DNA of 64,000 nt from JABFRG01 sp038210445 (GTDB lineage: Bacteria; Myxococcota_A; Polyangia; Polyangiales; Polyangiaceae). This document shows positions 1-9,670 of the stretch, piece by piece; position 1 is the first letter of the stretch, and each line of letters starts with the position of its first letter. Under the pieces are notes generated by a model that made no database searches, was not told where the DNA came from, and was given only the letters and a program-made list of their open reading frames with translations. The DNA is taken from assembly GCA_038210445.1 (NCBI GenBank), contig JBBQWQ010000011.1, forward strand, positions 62,001 through 126,000. Direction: 5' to 3'. The position numbers and the translations under genes were made by a program.

Positions 1-206
1 CGCAGGCGGCCCGCAACGGCGTTCGCATCGAGGCCGCGAGCATCTACGTAACGGCGTCGCCCTGCTGGGCCTGCTTCCGCCTCATCGCCAACAGCGGCAT
101 TCAGCGCATCGTCTTCGGCGAGTTCTACCGCGACCCGAAGATCTACGAGTTTTCGACCGCGCTCGGCATCGAGCTGGTGGACCTCTCGAAGGCGGCGAGC
201 CCGTGA
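1..206 (+). CDS. Deoxycytidylate/cytidine deaminase family, C-terminal part
   Basis: Only the last 67 codons are present; the reading frame begins at base 3 and the 5' part lies outside the window. The fragment contains the zinc-binding half-site TASPCWACF, the PCxxC motif of the cytidine/dCMP deaminase superfamily, followed by a segment (SGIQRIVFGEFYRDPKIYEF) matching the usual helix-strand after the zinc site. The family hydrolytically deaminates dCMP to dUMP (or a related cytosine substrate); the catalytic HAE half is not in view, so the exact substrate cannot be stated. Its TGA overlaps the GTG start of the next gene (GTGA), so the two are probably co-translated. Confidence 0.8.
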   Translation, partial: QAARNGVRIEAASIYVTASPCWACFRLIANSGIQRIVFGEFYRDPKIYEFSTALGIELVDLSKAASP

Positions 207-1168
207 GTCAGAGCCTCGCGGTGGGCGTCGTTCAGGGAGGGCCGTCGAGCGAGGCCGAGGTGTCGCGTCGCTCGGCGCGGGCCGTCACCGAAGCGCTGCG
301 CGCCGCCGGTCACCGCCCGGTGCTCTTCGAGCTCGATCGCTTCCTCGCCGAGTCGCTGCGCGGCTGCGACGTGGTGTTTCCGGTGGTGCACGGTGCGGTG
401 GGCGAAGACGGTAGCCTGCAGGGCGTCCTCGAGTGGCTCGAGCTGCCCTATGTGGGCTCGGCCGTGCTCGCCAGCGCGCTCGCCATGGACAAGGCCTTCG
501 CCCGCCGGGTGTTCGCCGCCCAGGGGTTGCCCGTCGCCGCCGGCGCTGCGGTGCCCGCCGGCGCCGCCGACGCGCCTGCGCTCCTCGAACAGCTGGGCTC
601 CGCGCTGGTGGTCAAGCCGTGCCGCAGCGGCTCCGCCATCGGCGTCACGCGGCTTCTGCAGGCCGACGCCGCCGAGCTTCGGCGCGCCCTCGAAGCGGTT
701 TGGCAGCTCGACGACGTGGCGATCGTCGAAGAGCTCGTCTCCGGCAAGGAGATCACCTGCGCGGTGCTCGACGTGGAATACGCGGAGGCCTATCCGGTCA
801 CCGAGATTGTCGCGCCGAACGATGCATTCTACACCTACGAGGCGCGCTACGCCGCGGGCCGCAGCGTGCATACCTGTCCGGCACTGCTGCCCCCAGAGGT
901 GACCGCGCGGGTGCAGGAAGTGGCGGTGGGCGCACACCAGGCGCTCGGCTGTCGCGATCTCTCCCGCGCCGATTTCGTGGTGGGCGAGGGCGGCCGCGTG
1001 GTCTTGCTCGAGGTCAACACCATGCCCGGCTTCACGGGCACCAGCCTCTATCCCGAGGCGCTGGGGGTGGGGGGCGTCGCGTTCCCTTCACTGTGCGATA
1101 GGCTGGTTCGGCGGGCTTTCGCCCGCGGCGCAACGCGCCGCAACGAACCGCGCGCGTTTCCCAAGTAG
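203..1168 (+). CDS. ddl: D-alanine--D-alanine ligase
   Basis: Cytoplasmic ATP-grasp enzyme joining two D-alanines for the peptidoglycan stem peptide. The 321-residue length is normal for the family. N-terminal GGPSSEAEVSRRSA corresponds to the Ddl signature with the conserved SxE/S; the ATP-grasp core follows (LVVKPCRSGSAIGVTR, then EELVSGKEITCAVL), and the C-terminal EVNTMPGFTGTSLYP is the classic Mg/second D-Ala binding motif. Start is GTG at 203, overlapping the upstream deaminase stop, which supports this start and translational coupling. No other mur genes are adjacent, so this ddl lies outside a cell-wall cluster. Confidence 0.95.
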   Translation: MSQSLAVGVVQGGPSSEAEVSRRSARAVTEALRAAGHRPVLFELDRFLAESLRGCDVVFPVVHGAVGEDGSLQGVLEWLELPYVGSAVLASALAMDKAFARRVFAAQGLPVAAGAAVPAGAADAPALLEQLGSALVVKPCRSGSAIGVTRLLQADAAELRRALEAVWQLDDVAIVEELVSGKEITCAVLDVEYAEAYPVTEIVAPNDAFYTYEARYAAGRSVHTCPALLPPEVTARVQEVAVGAHQALGCRDLSRADFVVGEGGRVVLLEVNTMPGFTGTSLYPEALGVGGVAFPSLCDRLVRRAFARGATRRNEPRAFPK

Positions 1169-1221
1169 CTCCTTTACATCGCACGGGAGAAGCCCAACAC
1201 TAAAGGGAGAGGGCCTCTTTC

Positions 1222-2310
1222 ATGCCGCGCGATTCCCTATTCGGAGACCGGGTTCTCTGGACGGGCCAACCCCGGCTATCGCGGTGTCCGCTGGGCTACC
1301 GACTGGTGGCCGGAGCGTTCGCGCTGGTGTCGCTCATCACCCTGGCCTTCGCCACGGTCGTTTCCCTGTCGCTCCACGTGGCGGTGGGCACCATGCTCGT
1401 GTTCGCCGGCTGGTGCGCCACCCTCGCGCTCTTGGCGTGGCGCCTGCCTGTCGTGTTTCGCGCCGGCCTCCAGTACACCGTCACCGATCGCCATGTCATC
1501 TGGAAGCGCGGCAAGTTGCGGCGGTCCATCGAGCGCAGCAGCGTCAGCTTCGCGCGCATCGTGTGGAATCCCAAGGTCCCCGGCGTGGGCGATCTGGTGT
1601 TGGTGCGCGCGGTGCCAACCGGCGCGCTCCGGCGCACGCTCACGCTCACGCTCTCCGACGTCGAAGCCCCCGACCGCTTGTGGGCGAAGATTCGCGGCGC
1701 CGAGCCCAGCGAAGCCATGGGCGACGGCGACCGGCCCGTTTCCCAGCGGCTCCAAGAGGGCGAGCGGGTGCTGTGGAGCGCCATTCCGCTGGCCGCGCCC
1801 TGGAGCACCCGGCGCATCGGGGCAACTGCGCTCTCGGTGCTCATCGCGGGGGCAGGTCTCCGCACGCTGCTCAAGGTCATCCCGCCGGTGCACCGGGTTC
1901 ACCACTCGCTCACCCCCCTCACGTTCGCCATCCTCGTTTTGGGCGTCGTCCTGTCGCTCCTGCTCGTCTCCAGCGCCGCCGTGGTCGTTGGCTACGCGGC
2001 CGTGGTGCGGCCCATGCGGCTGCGCAAGGAAACGCGGTACTTCGTCACGAGCGAGCGGGTGCTCATTCGCCGCGGTCAAGAAGAGCTCTCGCTCGACCGG
2101 GCCCGCATCGCCTACGTTATCACCGCGCCCTCCGGCGGGCGCCGCCTGAGCGATCTGTTCCTGGTGCTCGACGGCCCCAAGGCCCGCGCCATGGCCATGA
2201 GCGGCGCCTTTGGCAGCGATCCAAGCGTCGATCTCGAACCGGTGTTCACCGCCATCGACGACGCAGAAACACCGCACGCGATATTGTTCGAGCTCAAGAG
2301 CGCCGCCTGA
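1222..2310 (+). CDS. Duplicated bacterial PH-domain (DUF304-like) membrane protein
   Basis: 362 residues built from two similar modules. Each has a short ERVLW-type lead (GDRVLWTGQP near residues 9-18; GERVLWSAIP near 179-188), a pair of hydrophobic helices (about 30-75 and 195-260), then a YxVTxxxVIxxRG strand (about 85-97 and 274-286) typical of bacterial PH-like domains of the DUF304/bPH2 type. Such proteins sit in the cytoplasmic membrane with the PH-like domain inside; ligands are not established. A strong purine-rich ribosome site (GGGAGAGGG) precedes the ATG. The internal duplication is visible by eye. It precedes a Ser/Thr kinase by 72 bp; a functional link is only inference. Confidence 0.75.
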   Translation: MPRDSLFGDRVLWTGQPRLSRCPLGYRLVAGAFALVSLITLAFATVVSLSLHVAVGTMLVFAGWCATLALLAWRLPVVFRAGLQYTVTDRHVIWKRGKLRRSIERSSVSFARIVWNPKVPGVGDLVLVRAVPTGALRRTLTLTLSDVEAPDRLWAKIRGAEPSEAMGDGDRPVSQRLQEGERVLWSAIPLAAPWSTRRIGATALSVLIAGAGLRTLLKVIPPVHRVHHSLTPLTFAILVLGVVLSLLLVSSAAVVVGYAAVVRPMRLRKETRYFVTSERVLIRRGQEELSLDRARIAYVITAPSGGRRLSDLFLVLDGPKARAMAMSGAFGSDPSVDLEPVFTAIDDAETPHAILFELKSAA

Positions 2311-2382
2311 GAGCGCCGGGAGAGGCGTTTTCGTTGCGGTCGCGCGCCGTAAAAACCCCGCTGGGCAGGCGATGGGCTGGCC

Positions 2383-3984
<1,602 letters not shown>

Positions 3985-4092
3985 CTCCGCCAAGCAAACC
4001 CCGGGCCTCTTGCAGGCCGCTGAATCAAGCCGGCGCACGGGGCGCTTCCCGCGGCGTCGTGTTCTTCCGCGACCGATGCTACGCTCCGGGCC

Positions 4093-6996
4093 GTGAGAGA
4101 AGAGCTTCGGCCGCTCCTGGAAATTCACCGTCGCACCGTGGGCACCGCGCGCGTGCGCGTGGTCGCCGCCTCGCTGGTCTTCGCGCTGTTCGCGCTTCTG
4201 CTGTGGGCCCGTGGAGGCTCGCCGGGGGCGCGCATCGGGGCCGGGATCACCCTCGCTCTGGTGGCCGTAGGCTGGGCCGCATACCTGCTCTGGGAGCGGC
4301 GTACGCTGCGCCGCGACGACGAGATCCTCCGGCGCGTGGTGGGGCCCGCCGATGCCGCTGCAGAAGGGCGTGCGCGTCGTGCGCTCTCGGTGGTTGAACG
4401 GCCCGATGCCGGCACCTCGCAAGAGCTGGCCGAGCTTCATGTGTCGCGTACCCTGGCTGCGCTCCCGGCCCCGCAGATCGAAGCGAAGAGCCGCACCCGC
4501 GCCCGGTCGCTGGGCATCGTGGCGCTGGGCTTCGCGGCGCTCGCTCTGGGCACCTGCGCGTACCGCCCCTTCGGGGTGGTGGAAGGCGCCGACGTCCTCA
4601 TCGCGCGCAAGGGCGTGGCACCGGTAGGCTTCATTTACCTGGCCAGCCCCACCTGGAACGCGCGACCGCCGGAGTACCTGCACGAGCCCGACGTGCGCGT
4701 CTTCGGTGAAGAAGAGCAGCTGCTCGCTCGCGGCACGCTGCTCACCGTGCAGGGTACACCGGTTCACGACGGCCGCACGCTGCTCCTCAGCGACGGCACC
4801 CACGAGGTCCCCTTCGTGGACGATGGGAACGGCAAGGTGGTGGCGCGCTGGCCGCTCGAAGAGAGCGCCGACCTACGGGTGCTCGCGCGCTTCGGCGAGG
4901 TGGCCATCGAAGAGCCTCGGGTGAGCAAGATCATCAGCATTCCCGACCTCGCGCCAAAGGTGACCCTGGAGGGTGCGCCCAAGGCCTACATGCTGGCCGA
5001 CGGCCTGGACAACGGCGAGCTCGCGATTCGCTACGAAGCGGTCGACGATCACGGGCTCCGTGAGGTGCACCTGGTGCTTCGCTCGGCCGGCAAGGAAGAG
5101 CGTCGGGTGCTCGCCCGGCTCGACGGCGAGACCAAGAAGGACCGCGGCGGCCACGTGATTCGCGCCACCGATCCGTTCCTGAAGAAGAGCCACGCGCCGG
5201 TGGAGGTGCGGGTGGAGGCGAAGGACAACGACCCCATCACCGGGCCCAAATGGGGCGCCTCCGACGCGTTCACCATCGTGCCGCCCGACGTGGGCGAGCC
5301 CGAGGCCAAGCGCCTGCTGGCGCTCCTCGAGCTGCGCCATCACATGGTCGACGGCTTGGCGCTGCGGTTCGTCGATGTTCCCAAGGACGCCGAGGCCAAG
5401 CGCAAGCTGGGGCTCGCGCTCGCCGCCAGCGTCGACAGCGACGACGAGGCCGTTCAGGCGCTCCTCGGGCAGAGCTTCGCGGGGCTACGACTCCCCTCGC
5501 GCCTCGAGGCCATCGTTCGTGGTCAGCTCCAGAAGGAGCACAAGGCCTGGAAAGCGAACCGCGCGCTCGGGCCGGCAACCCAGACCGCGTTCGTGAAGTC
5601 GACCGAGCGCTTCGTACTGGTGCTCGACGCCATCATCCAAGGCCTCGGTATGCGCGACGCGCGCGGCTCCGCCAAGAAGCTCGCCGACGTGGCCGACGAT
5701 CTCGCGCTCGGCGCCAACGCCGCCAACGCCGCGCGCGCAGGTGCCCGCACCGGCGCTCCCACGGCCGCCGCCAAGGTGGAAGGCGCCGACGTGCGCAGCG
5801 GCGCGCGCATGGACGCCGCCACCACGGTGCTGCGCGGCGGTCAGAAGTCGATGTTCCTGCTCGGCTCGCTGGGTCGCGATCTGGGCGAGATCATCGAGGC
5901 TGCGCTCATGCGCGTGGACCGCGCGCGCAAAGAAGGCGACTTCTTCCACGCCGAGCTCGCCGCCAAGGACCTGGCGGCCCGGCTGCGCGAGCCGGACCCC
6001 TCGTTCGGCTCCAAGGGCGGCAGCGGCGCCAAAGGCCAGAGCGAGTCCGGGGCGGGGCAGGGGCCTCCTTCGGAAGGCGAGGGCTCCGAAGGCAACGACG
6101 TCGAGGGCGCATTCAACGAGGCCGCCAAGGACCTGGAGCGCCTGGCCCAGGAGCACGCGGAAGAGCTGGCCGAGACCGAGCAGGCAATGATGGGGAAGGC
6201 CTCCCCGGAGGACACCAAGGCCATGGAAGGTGAGCTGAAGAAGCACGCCGAAGCCGTGCGCGACGCCGCCTCTAAGCTGCCATCTGCCGGCGCGGGCGGC
6301 GACTCCTGGTCGCAGAAGGCGGCTTCGGCCCGGGAGCACGCCGAGCAGATGGCCAAGGCGCTGGAAATGGGCGATCCGTCGGACGCCACTTCCGCCGGGC
6401 GCAACGCGGTGCAAAGCCTCGACGAAGCCAAGCAGCGGCTCGAGCGTCAGAAGTGGCAGCCGGGCACGTCGGACGCCGACCAAAACGTGGAGGATGCACG
6501 CAAAAAGCTCGCGTCGGAGCTGGCCTGGGCCGACAAGACCATGGAGCAACTGCGGAAGAAGGCGCGCGAGCGAGGCAACCTGGGCAAGCACGGCGACAAG
6601 GAGCAAGAGCTGGGCGAGCGCGCCGGCGAGCTCGGCGATCGCGGCAAAGAAGCGCTGCCCCAGGGCGCTGTCGACGCGCTTCAGGAAGCCGAGCGCAACG
6701 CCAAGCAGGCGGCGCAGGCGCTCAAGTCAGGCGACGGCGACAAGGCCCTGCAGCACCAGCGCGAAGCGCAGCGTCAGCTGGAACGTGCGCGAGGCGCCAT
6801 GGGCGAGGCCGACGACGGCAAAGGCGAAGGCGACGGGCAGTCGAAGGATTCCAGCGGCCGCGCCGACATCCCCAAGGCCGACGCCCACAAGGGCCCGGAA
6901 GAATGGCGCCGTCGCGTGATGAAGGGGCTCGCCCAGCCTGGCAGCTCCGACCACAAAGACGCCGTGCGTCGCTACGCGGAAGGGCTGGTTCGATGA
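4093..6996 (+). CDS. Large DUF4175-like membrane protein with coiled-coil C-terminus
   Basis: 967 residues, GTG start. Three hydrophobic helices lie in the first 160 residues (about 20-42, 48-70, 137-158), followed by beta-rich segments (about 170-430) and a very long charged, Ala/Glu/Lys-rich helical region (about 450-967) with several Gly/Ser-rich breaks near 640-680 and 900-920. This layout resembles the DUF4175 family of large envelope proteins as I remember it; no enzymatic motif was found. The stop overlaps the start of the next gene (ATGA at 6993-6996), so the two are almost certainly expressed together. The function is unknown; an envelope scaffold role is inference. Confidence 0.8.
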   Translation: MREELRPLLEIHRRTVGTARVRVVAASLVFALFALLLWARGGSPGARIGAGITLALVAVGWAAYLLWERRTLRRDDEILRRVVGPADAAAEGRARRALSVVERPDAGTSQELAELHVSRTLAALPAPQIEAKSRTRARSLGIVALGFAALALGTCAYRPFGVVEGADVLIARKGVAPVGFIYLASPTWNARPPEYLHEPDVRVFGEEEQLLARGTLLTVQGTPVHDGRTLLLSDGTHEVPFVDDGNGKVVARWPLEESADLRVLARFGEVAIEEPRVSKIISIPDLAPKVTLEGAPKAYMLADGLDNGELAIRYEAVDDHGLREVHLVLRSAGKEERRVLARLDGETKKDRGGHVIRATDPFLKKSHAPVEVRVEAKDNDPITGPKWGASDAFTIVPPDVGEPEAKRLLALLELRHHMVDGLALRFVDVPKDAEAKRKLGLALAASVDSDDEAVQALLGQSFAGLRLPSRLEAIVRGQLQKEHKAWKANRALGPATQTAFVKSTERFVLVLDAIIQGLGMRDARGSAKKLADVADDLALGANAANAARAGARTGAPTAAAKVEGADVRSGARMDAATTVLRGGQKSMFLLGSLGRDLGEIIEAALMRVDRARKEGDFFHAELAAKDLAARLREPDPSFGSKGGSGAKGQSESGAGQGPPSEGEGSEGNDVEGAFNEAAKDLERLAQEHAEELAETEQAMMGKASPEDTKAMEGELKKHAEAVRDAASKLPSAGAGGDSWSQKAASAREHAEQMAKALEMGDPSDATSAGRNAVQSLDEAKQRLERQKWQPGTSDADQNVEDARKKLASELAWADKTMEQLRKKARERGNLGKHGDKEQELGERAGELGDRGKEALPQGAVDALQEAERNAKQAAQALKSGDGDKALQHQREAQRQLERARGAMGEADDGKGEGDGQSKDSSGRADIPKADAHKGPEEWRRRVMKGLAQPGSSDHKDAVRRYAEGLVR

Positions 6997-8540
6997 AGCT
7001 CGTAGCTGGACTCCGCAGGCAAGCGCTGGTGCTGGGCGCAGCGCTCCTCGCCGTGGTGTCGGCGCCGGGAACGGTCCGCGCCGGAGACGTGGCGAACCCC
7101 GCAGCAGAGCGCGCGCGCGAGGCCATCTCCGGCCTCGACTTCGACGACGCGCGGCGAGAGCTCTCGGCCGCCGACCCCGACGATCCGCAGGTGGCTCTCG
7201 AGCGCGGGCGGCTCATGGTCTACGAGCAGGAGTGCGACGAGGCGCTGCGCGTGCTGTCGCGGCCCGACGTACAAAAAAGCGAGCTCGGGAACCTGCTCGC
7301 CGACATCGCGCGTGGCTGCGCCCGGGTGACCGCCGCCACCAGCGTCATCAAGGACGACGCCAAGGGCATCGAGCTGCGCTTTCAAGACGACAACGACCGC
7401 GCACTGGCGCCGGTGCTCATCGACACCATCGTCAAGGCGCGCGAGTCGCTCACCCGGAACCTCGGCGTCACCTGGCCCAAGCCCACCCGATTCACCATCG
7501 TGCGCGATCTCCTTTCGCTGTCGGCGGTTACGGGGCTCCCCTATCAAGCGGCCACCACCACCGGCACTGTCGCGGTGGCCAAGTGGGGCCGCGTCACGCT
7601 CCTCTCGCCCCGCGCTTCGCACCACGGCTACGCGTGGCTTGACACCATCACCCACGAGCTCACCCACCTGGCCATCACCCGCGCCACCGTCGACCGAGCG
7701 CCGCTCTGGCTCCAGGAGGGGTTGGCGAAGCGCGAAGAGGTACGCTGGCGCGCGCCCAATGCGTTCGACGAACGCCCCTCCGCCGACGCCATCGCGGCCC
7801 GCGGCATCGAGCTTCACCTCGACCTCCCGCTCGACGGCCTGGGGCCGTCGATCGCCATGCTCCCCAGCGCTGACCAGGCGATGGTGGCGTTCTCTGAGGT
7901 CACGAGCTTCATCAAGTTCGTCGCGACGAACGCAAAGGACGAGTCCATCGTGAAGTTCCTTCGAGGACTTCGCGAGAGAAAGACCGTCGACGAGGCGCTG
8001 CTGGGCGCCACCACCATCGGCCTCAAGACCTGGGAGGCGCGCTGGCGGCAGTACCTGGCGGTCCGGCCACGCGAGCCGATCCCGGCCGCTTACGGCCTGG
8101 GCGGCGCCGGCGCCAACAAGAGCTTCAAGGAGCTGCGCGAGCGCGCACGGCTCGGCGAGCTTCTCATCGGACGCGGCCACCTGGACACCGCGCAGAAGGA
8201 GCTCGACTACGTCGCCGCCGACGGCAAGGACGACCCTCGGTACCGCTACCTTCGCGCCCGCATTCTCGAGGCGAAGGGAGATCGCGACGCCGCCCTGCGC
8301 GCGCTCGGTGAGCCCCGCGAGCTTCTCATGTCGTATGGGCCGTTCTGGGCGATCCGCGGCCGCGCCCTGAGCGACAAGGAGCAGGCCGAGATGGCCTTCG
8401 CCGAGGGCGCATCGGTCGACCCCTTCGAGCTCGAGATCGCCTGCCGCGTTCTCGACAGCGAGGCCCTCAAGCTCGCCGCCCCGAGCCCCCTCTGCGCGGC
8501 GGCGCGCACCCGAAGAGAGCCGGAGCTGGGCAAAGACTGA
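6993..8540 (+). CDS. Secreted gluzincin metallopeptidase with TPR-like tail (peptidase MA-like)
   Basis: 515 residues starting at ATG 6993, which overlaps the upstream TGA; a longer in-frame reading upstream runs across the previous gene out of frame and is rejected. Residues 1-30 form a signal peptide ending near VRAGD. A helical repeat region follows, then a zinc peptidase core with HELTH at residues 221-225 and a downstream WLQEGLAKREE whose Glu fits the third zinc ligand of gluzincins. The C-terminal part (about 355-500) contains TPR-like helical pairs. Family knowledge: peptidase MA-like domains are found in exported bacterial proteins, often joined to TPRs. The substrate is unknown. Translational coupling to the DUF4175-like protein suggests joint envelope function. 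Confidence 0.82.
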   Translation: MKLVAGLRRQALVLGAALLAVVSAPGTVRAGDVANPAAERAREAISGLDFDDARRELSAADPDDPQVALERGRLMVYEQECDEALRVLSRPDVQKSELGNLLADIARGCARVTAATSVIKDDAKGIELRFQDDNDRALAPVLIDTIVKARESLTRNLGVTWPKPTRFTIVRDLLSLSAVTGLPYQAATTTGTVAVAKWGRVTLLSPRASHHGYAWLDTITHELTHLAITRATVDRAPLWLQEGLAKREEVRWRAPNAFDERPSADAIAARGIELHLDLPLDGLGPSIAMLPSADQAMVAFSEVTSFIKFVATNAKDESIVKFLRGLRERKTVDEALLGATTIGLKTWEARWRQYLAVRPREPIPAAYGLGGAGANKSFKELRERARLGELLIGRGHLDTAQKELDYVAADGKDDPRYRYLRARILEAKGDRDAALRALGEPRELLMSYGPFWAIRGRALSDKEQAEMAFAEGASVDPFELEIACRVLDSEALKLAAPSPLCAAARTRREPELGKD

Positions 8541-8848
8541 AGCCTCGCACGCGAGACGAAAACGTCCGCCCCAGCCTCCCTTCTTCGGTAGCGCTATTTC
8601 GCGACGAAGGCCCCGCCGCGACGGGTCCCGACTGCGTTTCCCACCACAGCGCGCCAAAGTGCTCGGCAGTACTGACAAAAAACTACATCGTCACTTCAAA
8701 GGAAGGCGCGCGATCTCGTCAACCTGACGTTGACCACCCCACTCGGCCTTCGTAGCATCGAGAACCCTCGCACGGTTGTCGCGCGAACCCCCAAGAACGT
8801 GAACTTCCCGAGCATCTGCGTGCCGTTTCCCTCCGCCCTCTGGACCCG
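8541..8848 (+). other. 308-bp intergenic region without a credible gene
   Basis: No reading frame here has family similarity, codon bias or a good ribosome site. The only structure I can support is a sigma-70-like promoter at 8730-8758 driving the phosphatidylserine decarboxylase gene. The GC content dips locally around 8665-8700 (ACAAAAAACTACATCG). Confidence 0.6.
8730..8758 (+). promoter_or_regulatory. Sigma-70-like promoter upstream of psd
   Basis: TTGACC at 8730-8735, a 17-bp spacer and TAGCAT at 8753-8758, about 90 bp before the psd ATG. The match is 5/6 at -35 and 4/6 at -10 with ideal spacing. Confidence 0.5.
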
Positions 8849-9670
8849 ATGACCGCGCTCTCCTTCGCCGCCGCGCAGTTGCTCCGCGTTTTGCCACGCG
8901 AGAAAATCAGTCGTGCCATGGGGCGCCTCGCCGACAAGCGCTGGCCACACCCGGTGGGGCGCACTGTGGTGGACGCCTACTGCAAGCTCTACGGTATCGA
9001 CCTCGACGACTACGCCCAGCGCGATTGGCCGTCCTTCGATTCCTTCTTCACCCGCAGCCTTCGCAACGGCGCACGCCCCCTGGCCTCCGCCGAGGACATC
9101 GCGGTTTCGCCGGCCGACGGCCGCCTCGAGTCGCTCTCCCGCATCGACGAAGCGAGCACCTTCCTGGTCAAGGGGCGCCCCTACAGCACGGGCGAGCTTT
9201 TGGGCGAAGATGCCCCGCGGTTCGCCGGCGGCGCCGGCTGCGTCGTGTACCTCTCGCCCCGCGACTACCACCGCGTGCACTCGCCGGTGACCGGCACCAT
9301 CCGCAAGGTCCACTCGATGCCGGGTGACTACTATCCGGTGAACGCCATCGGGCTCCGGCACGTGCCGAACCTGTTCGTTCGCAACCGCCGGGTCGCCATC
9401 TTCGTCGACACCCCCGCGGGCCAGGTCGCGGTGGTCATGGTGGTGGCCATCGTGGTGGGTCGCATCACCGTCACCGGCATCGACGCCTGGGATGTCCCCA
9501 TCGGTACCCACGAGCTATCGCTGCACGTGTCGCGGGGCGACGAGCTGGGCATCTTTCATCTCGGCTCCACCGCGGTCGTGCTCTTCGAGCGCGGGTGCTT
9601 CGATCGCTGGCTCGCCGCCGAAGGCCCCATCCGCTTCGGCGCGCCCTTGGTGGCCGGGAGCCCTGCATGA
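8849..9670 (+). CDS. psd: Phosphatidylserine decarboxylase proenzyme
   Basis: 273 residues. Converts phosphatidylserine to phosphatidylethanolamine at the inner membrane. The self-cleavage motif LGST is at residues 238-241 (FHLGSTAVVLFE); cleavage before Ser240 creates the pyruvoyl group of the alpha subunit. The preceding conserved regions SPADGR, YHRVHSPVTG and the hydrophobic segment VAVVMVVAIVVGRI are present, as in the short E. coli-type enzyme. The TGA overlaps the ATG of the next gene (ATGA, 9667-9670). Confidence 0.95.
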   Translation: MTALSFAAAQLLRVLPREKISRAMGRLADKRWPHPVGRTVVDAYCKLYGIDLDDYAQRDWPSFDSFFTRSLRNGARPLASAEDIAVSPADGRLESLSRIDEASTFLVKGRPYSTGELLGEDAPRFAGGAGCVVYLSPRDYHRVHSPVTGTIRKVHSMPGDYYPVNAIGLRHVPNLFVRNRRVAIFVDTPAGQVAVVMVVAIVVGRITVTGIDAWDVPIGTHELSLHVSRGDELGIFHLGSTAVVLFERGCFDRWLAAEGPIRFGAPLVAGSPA

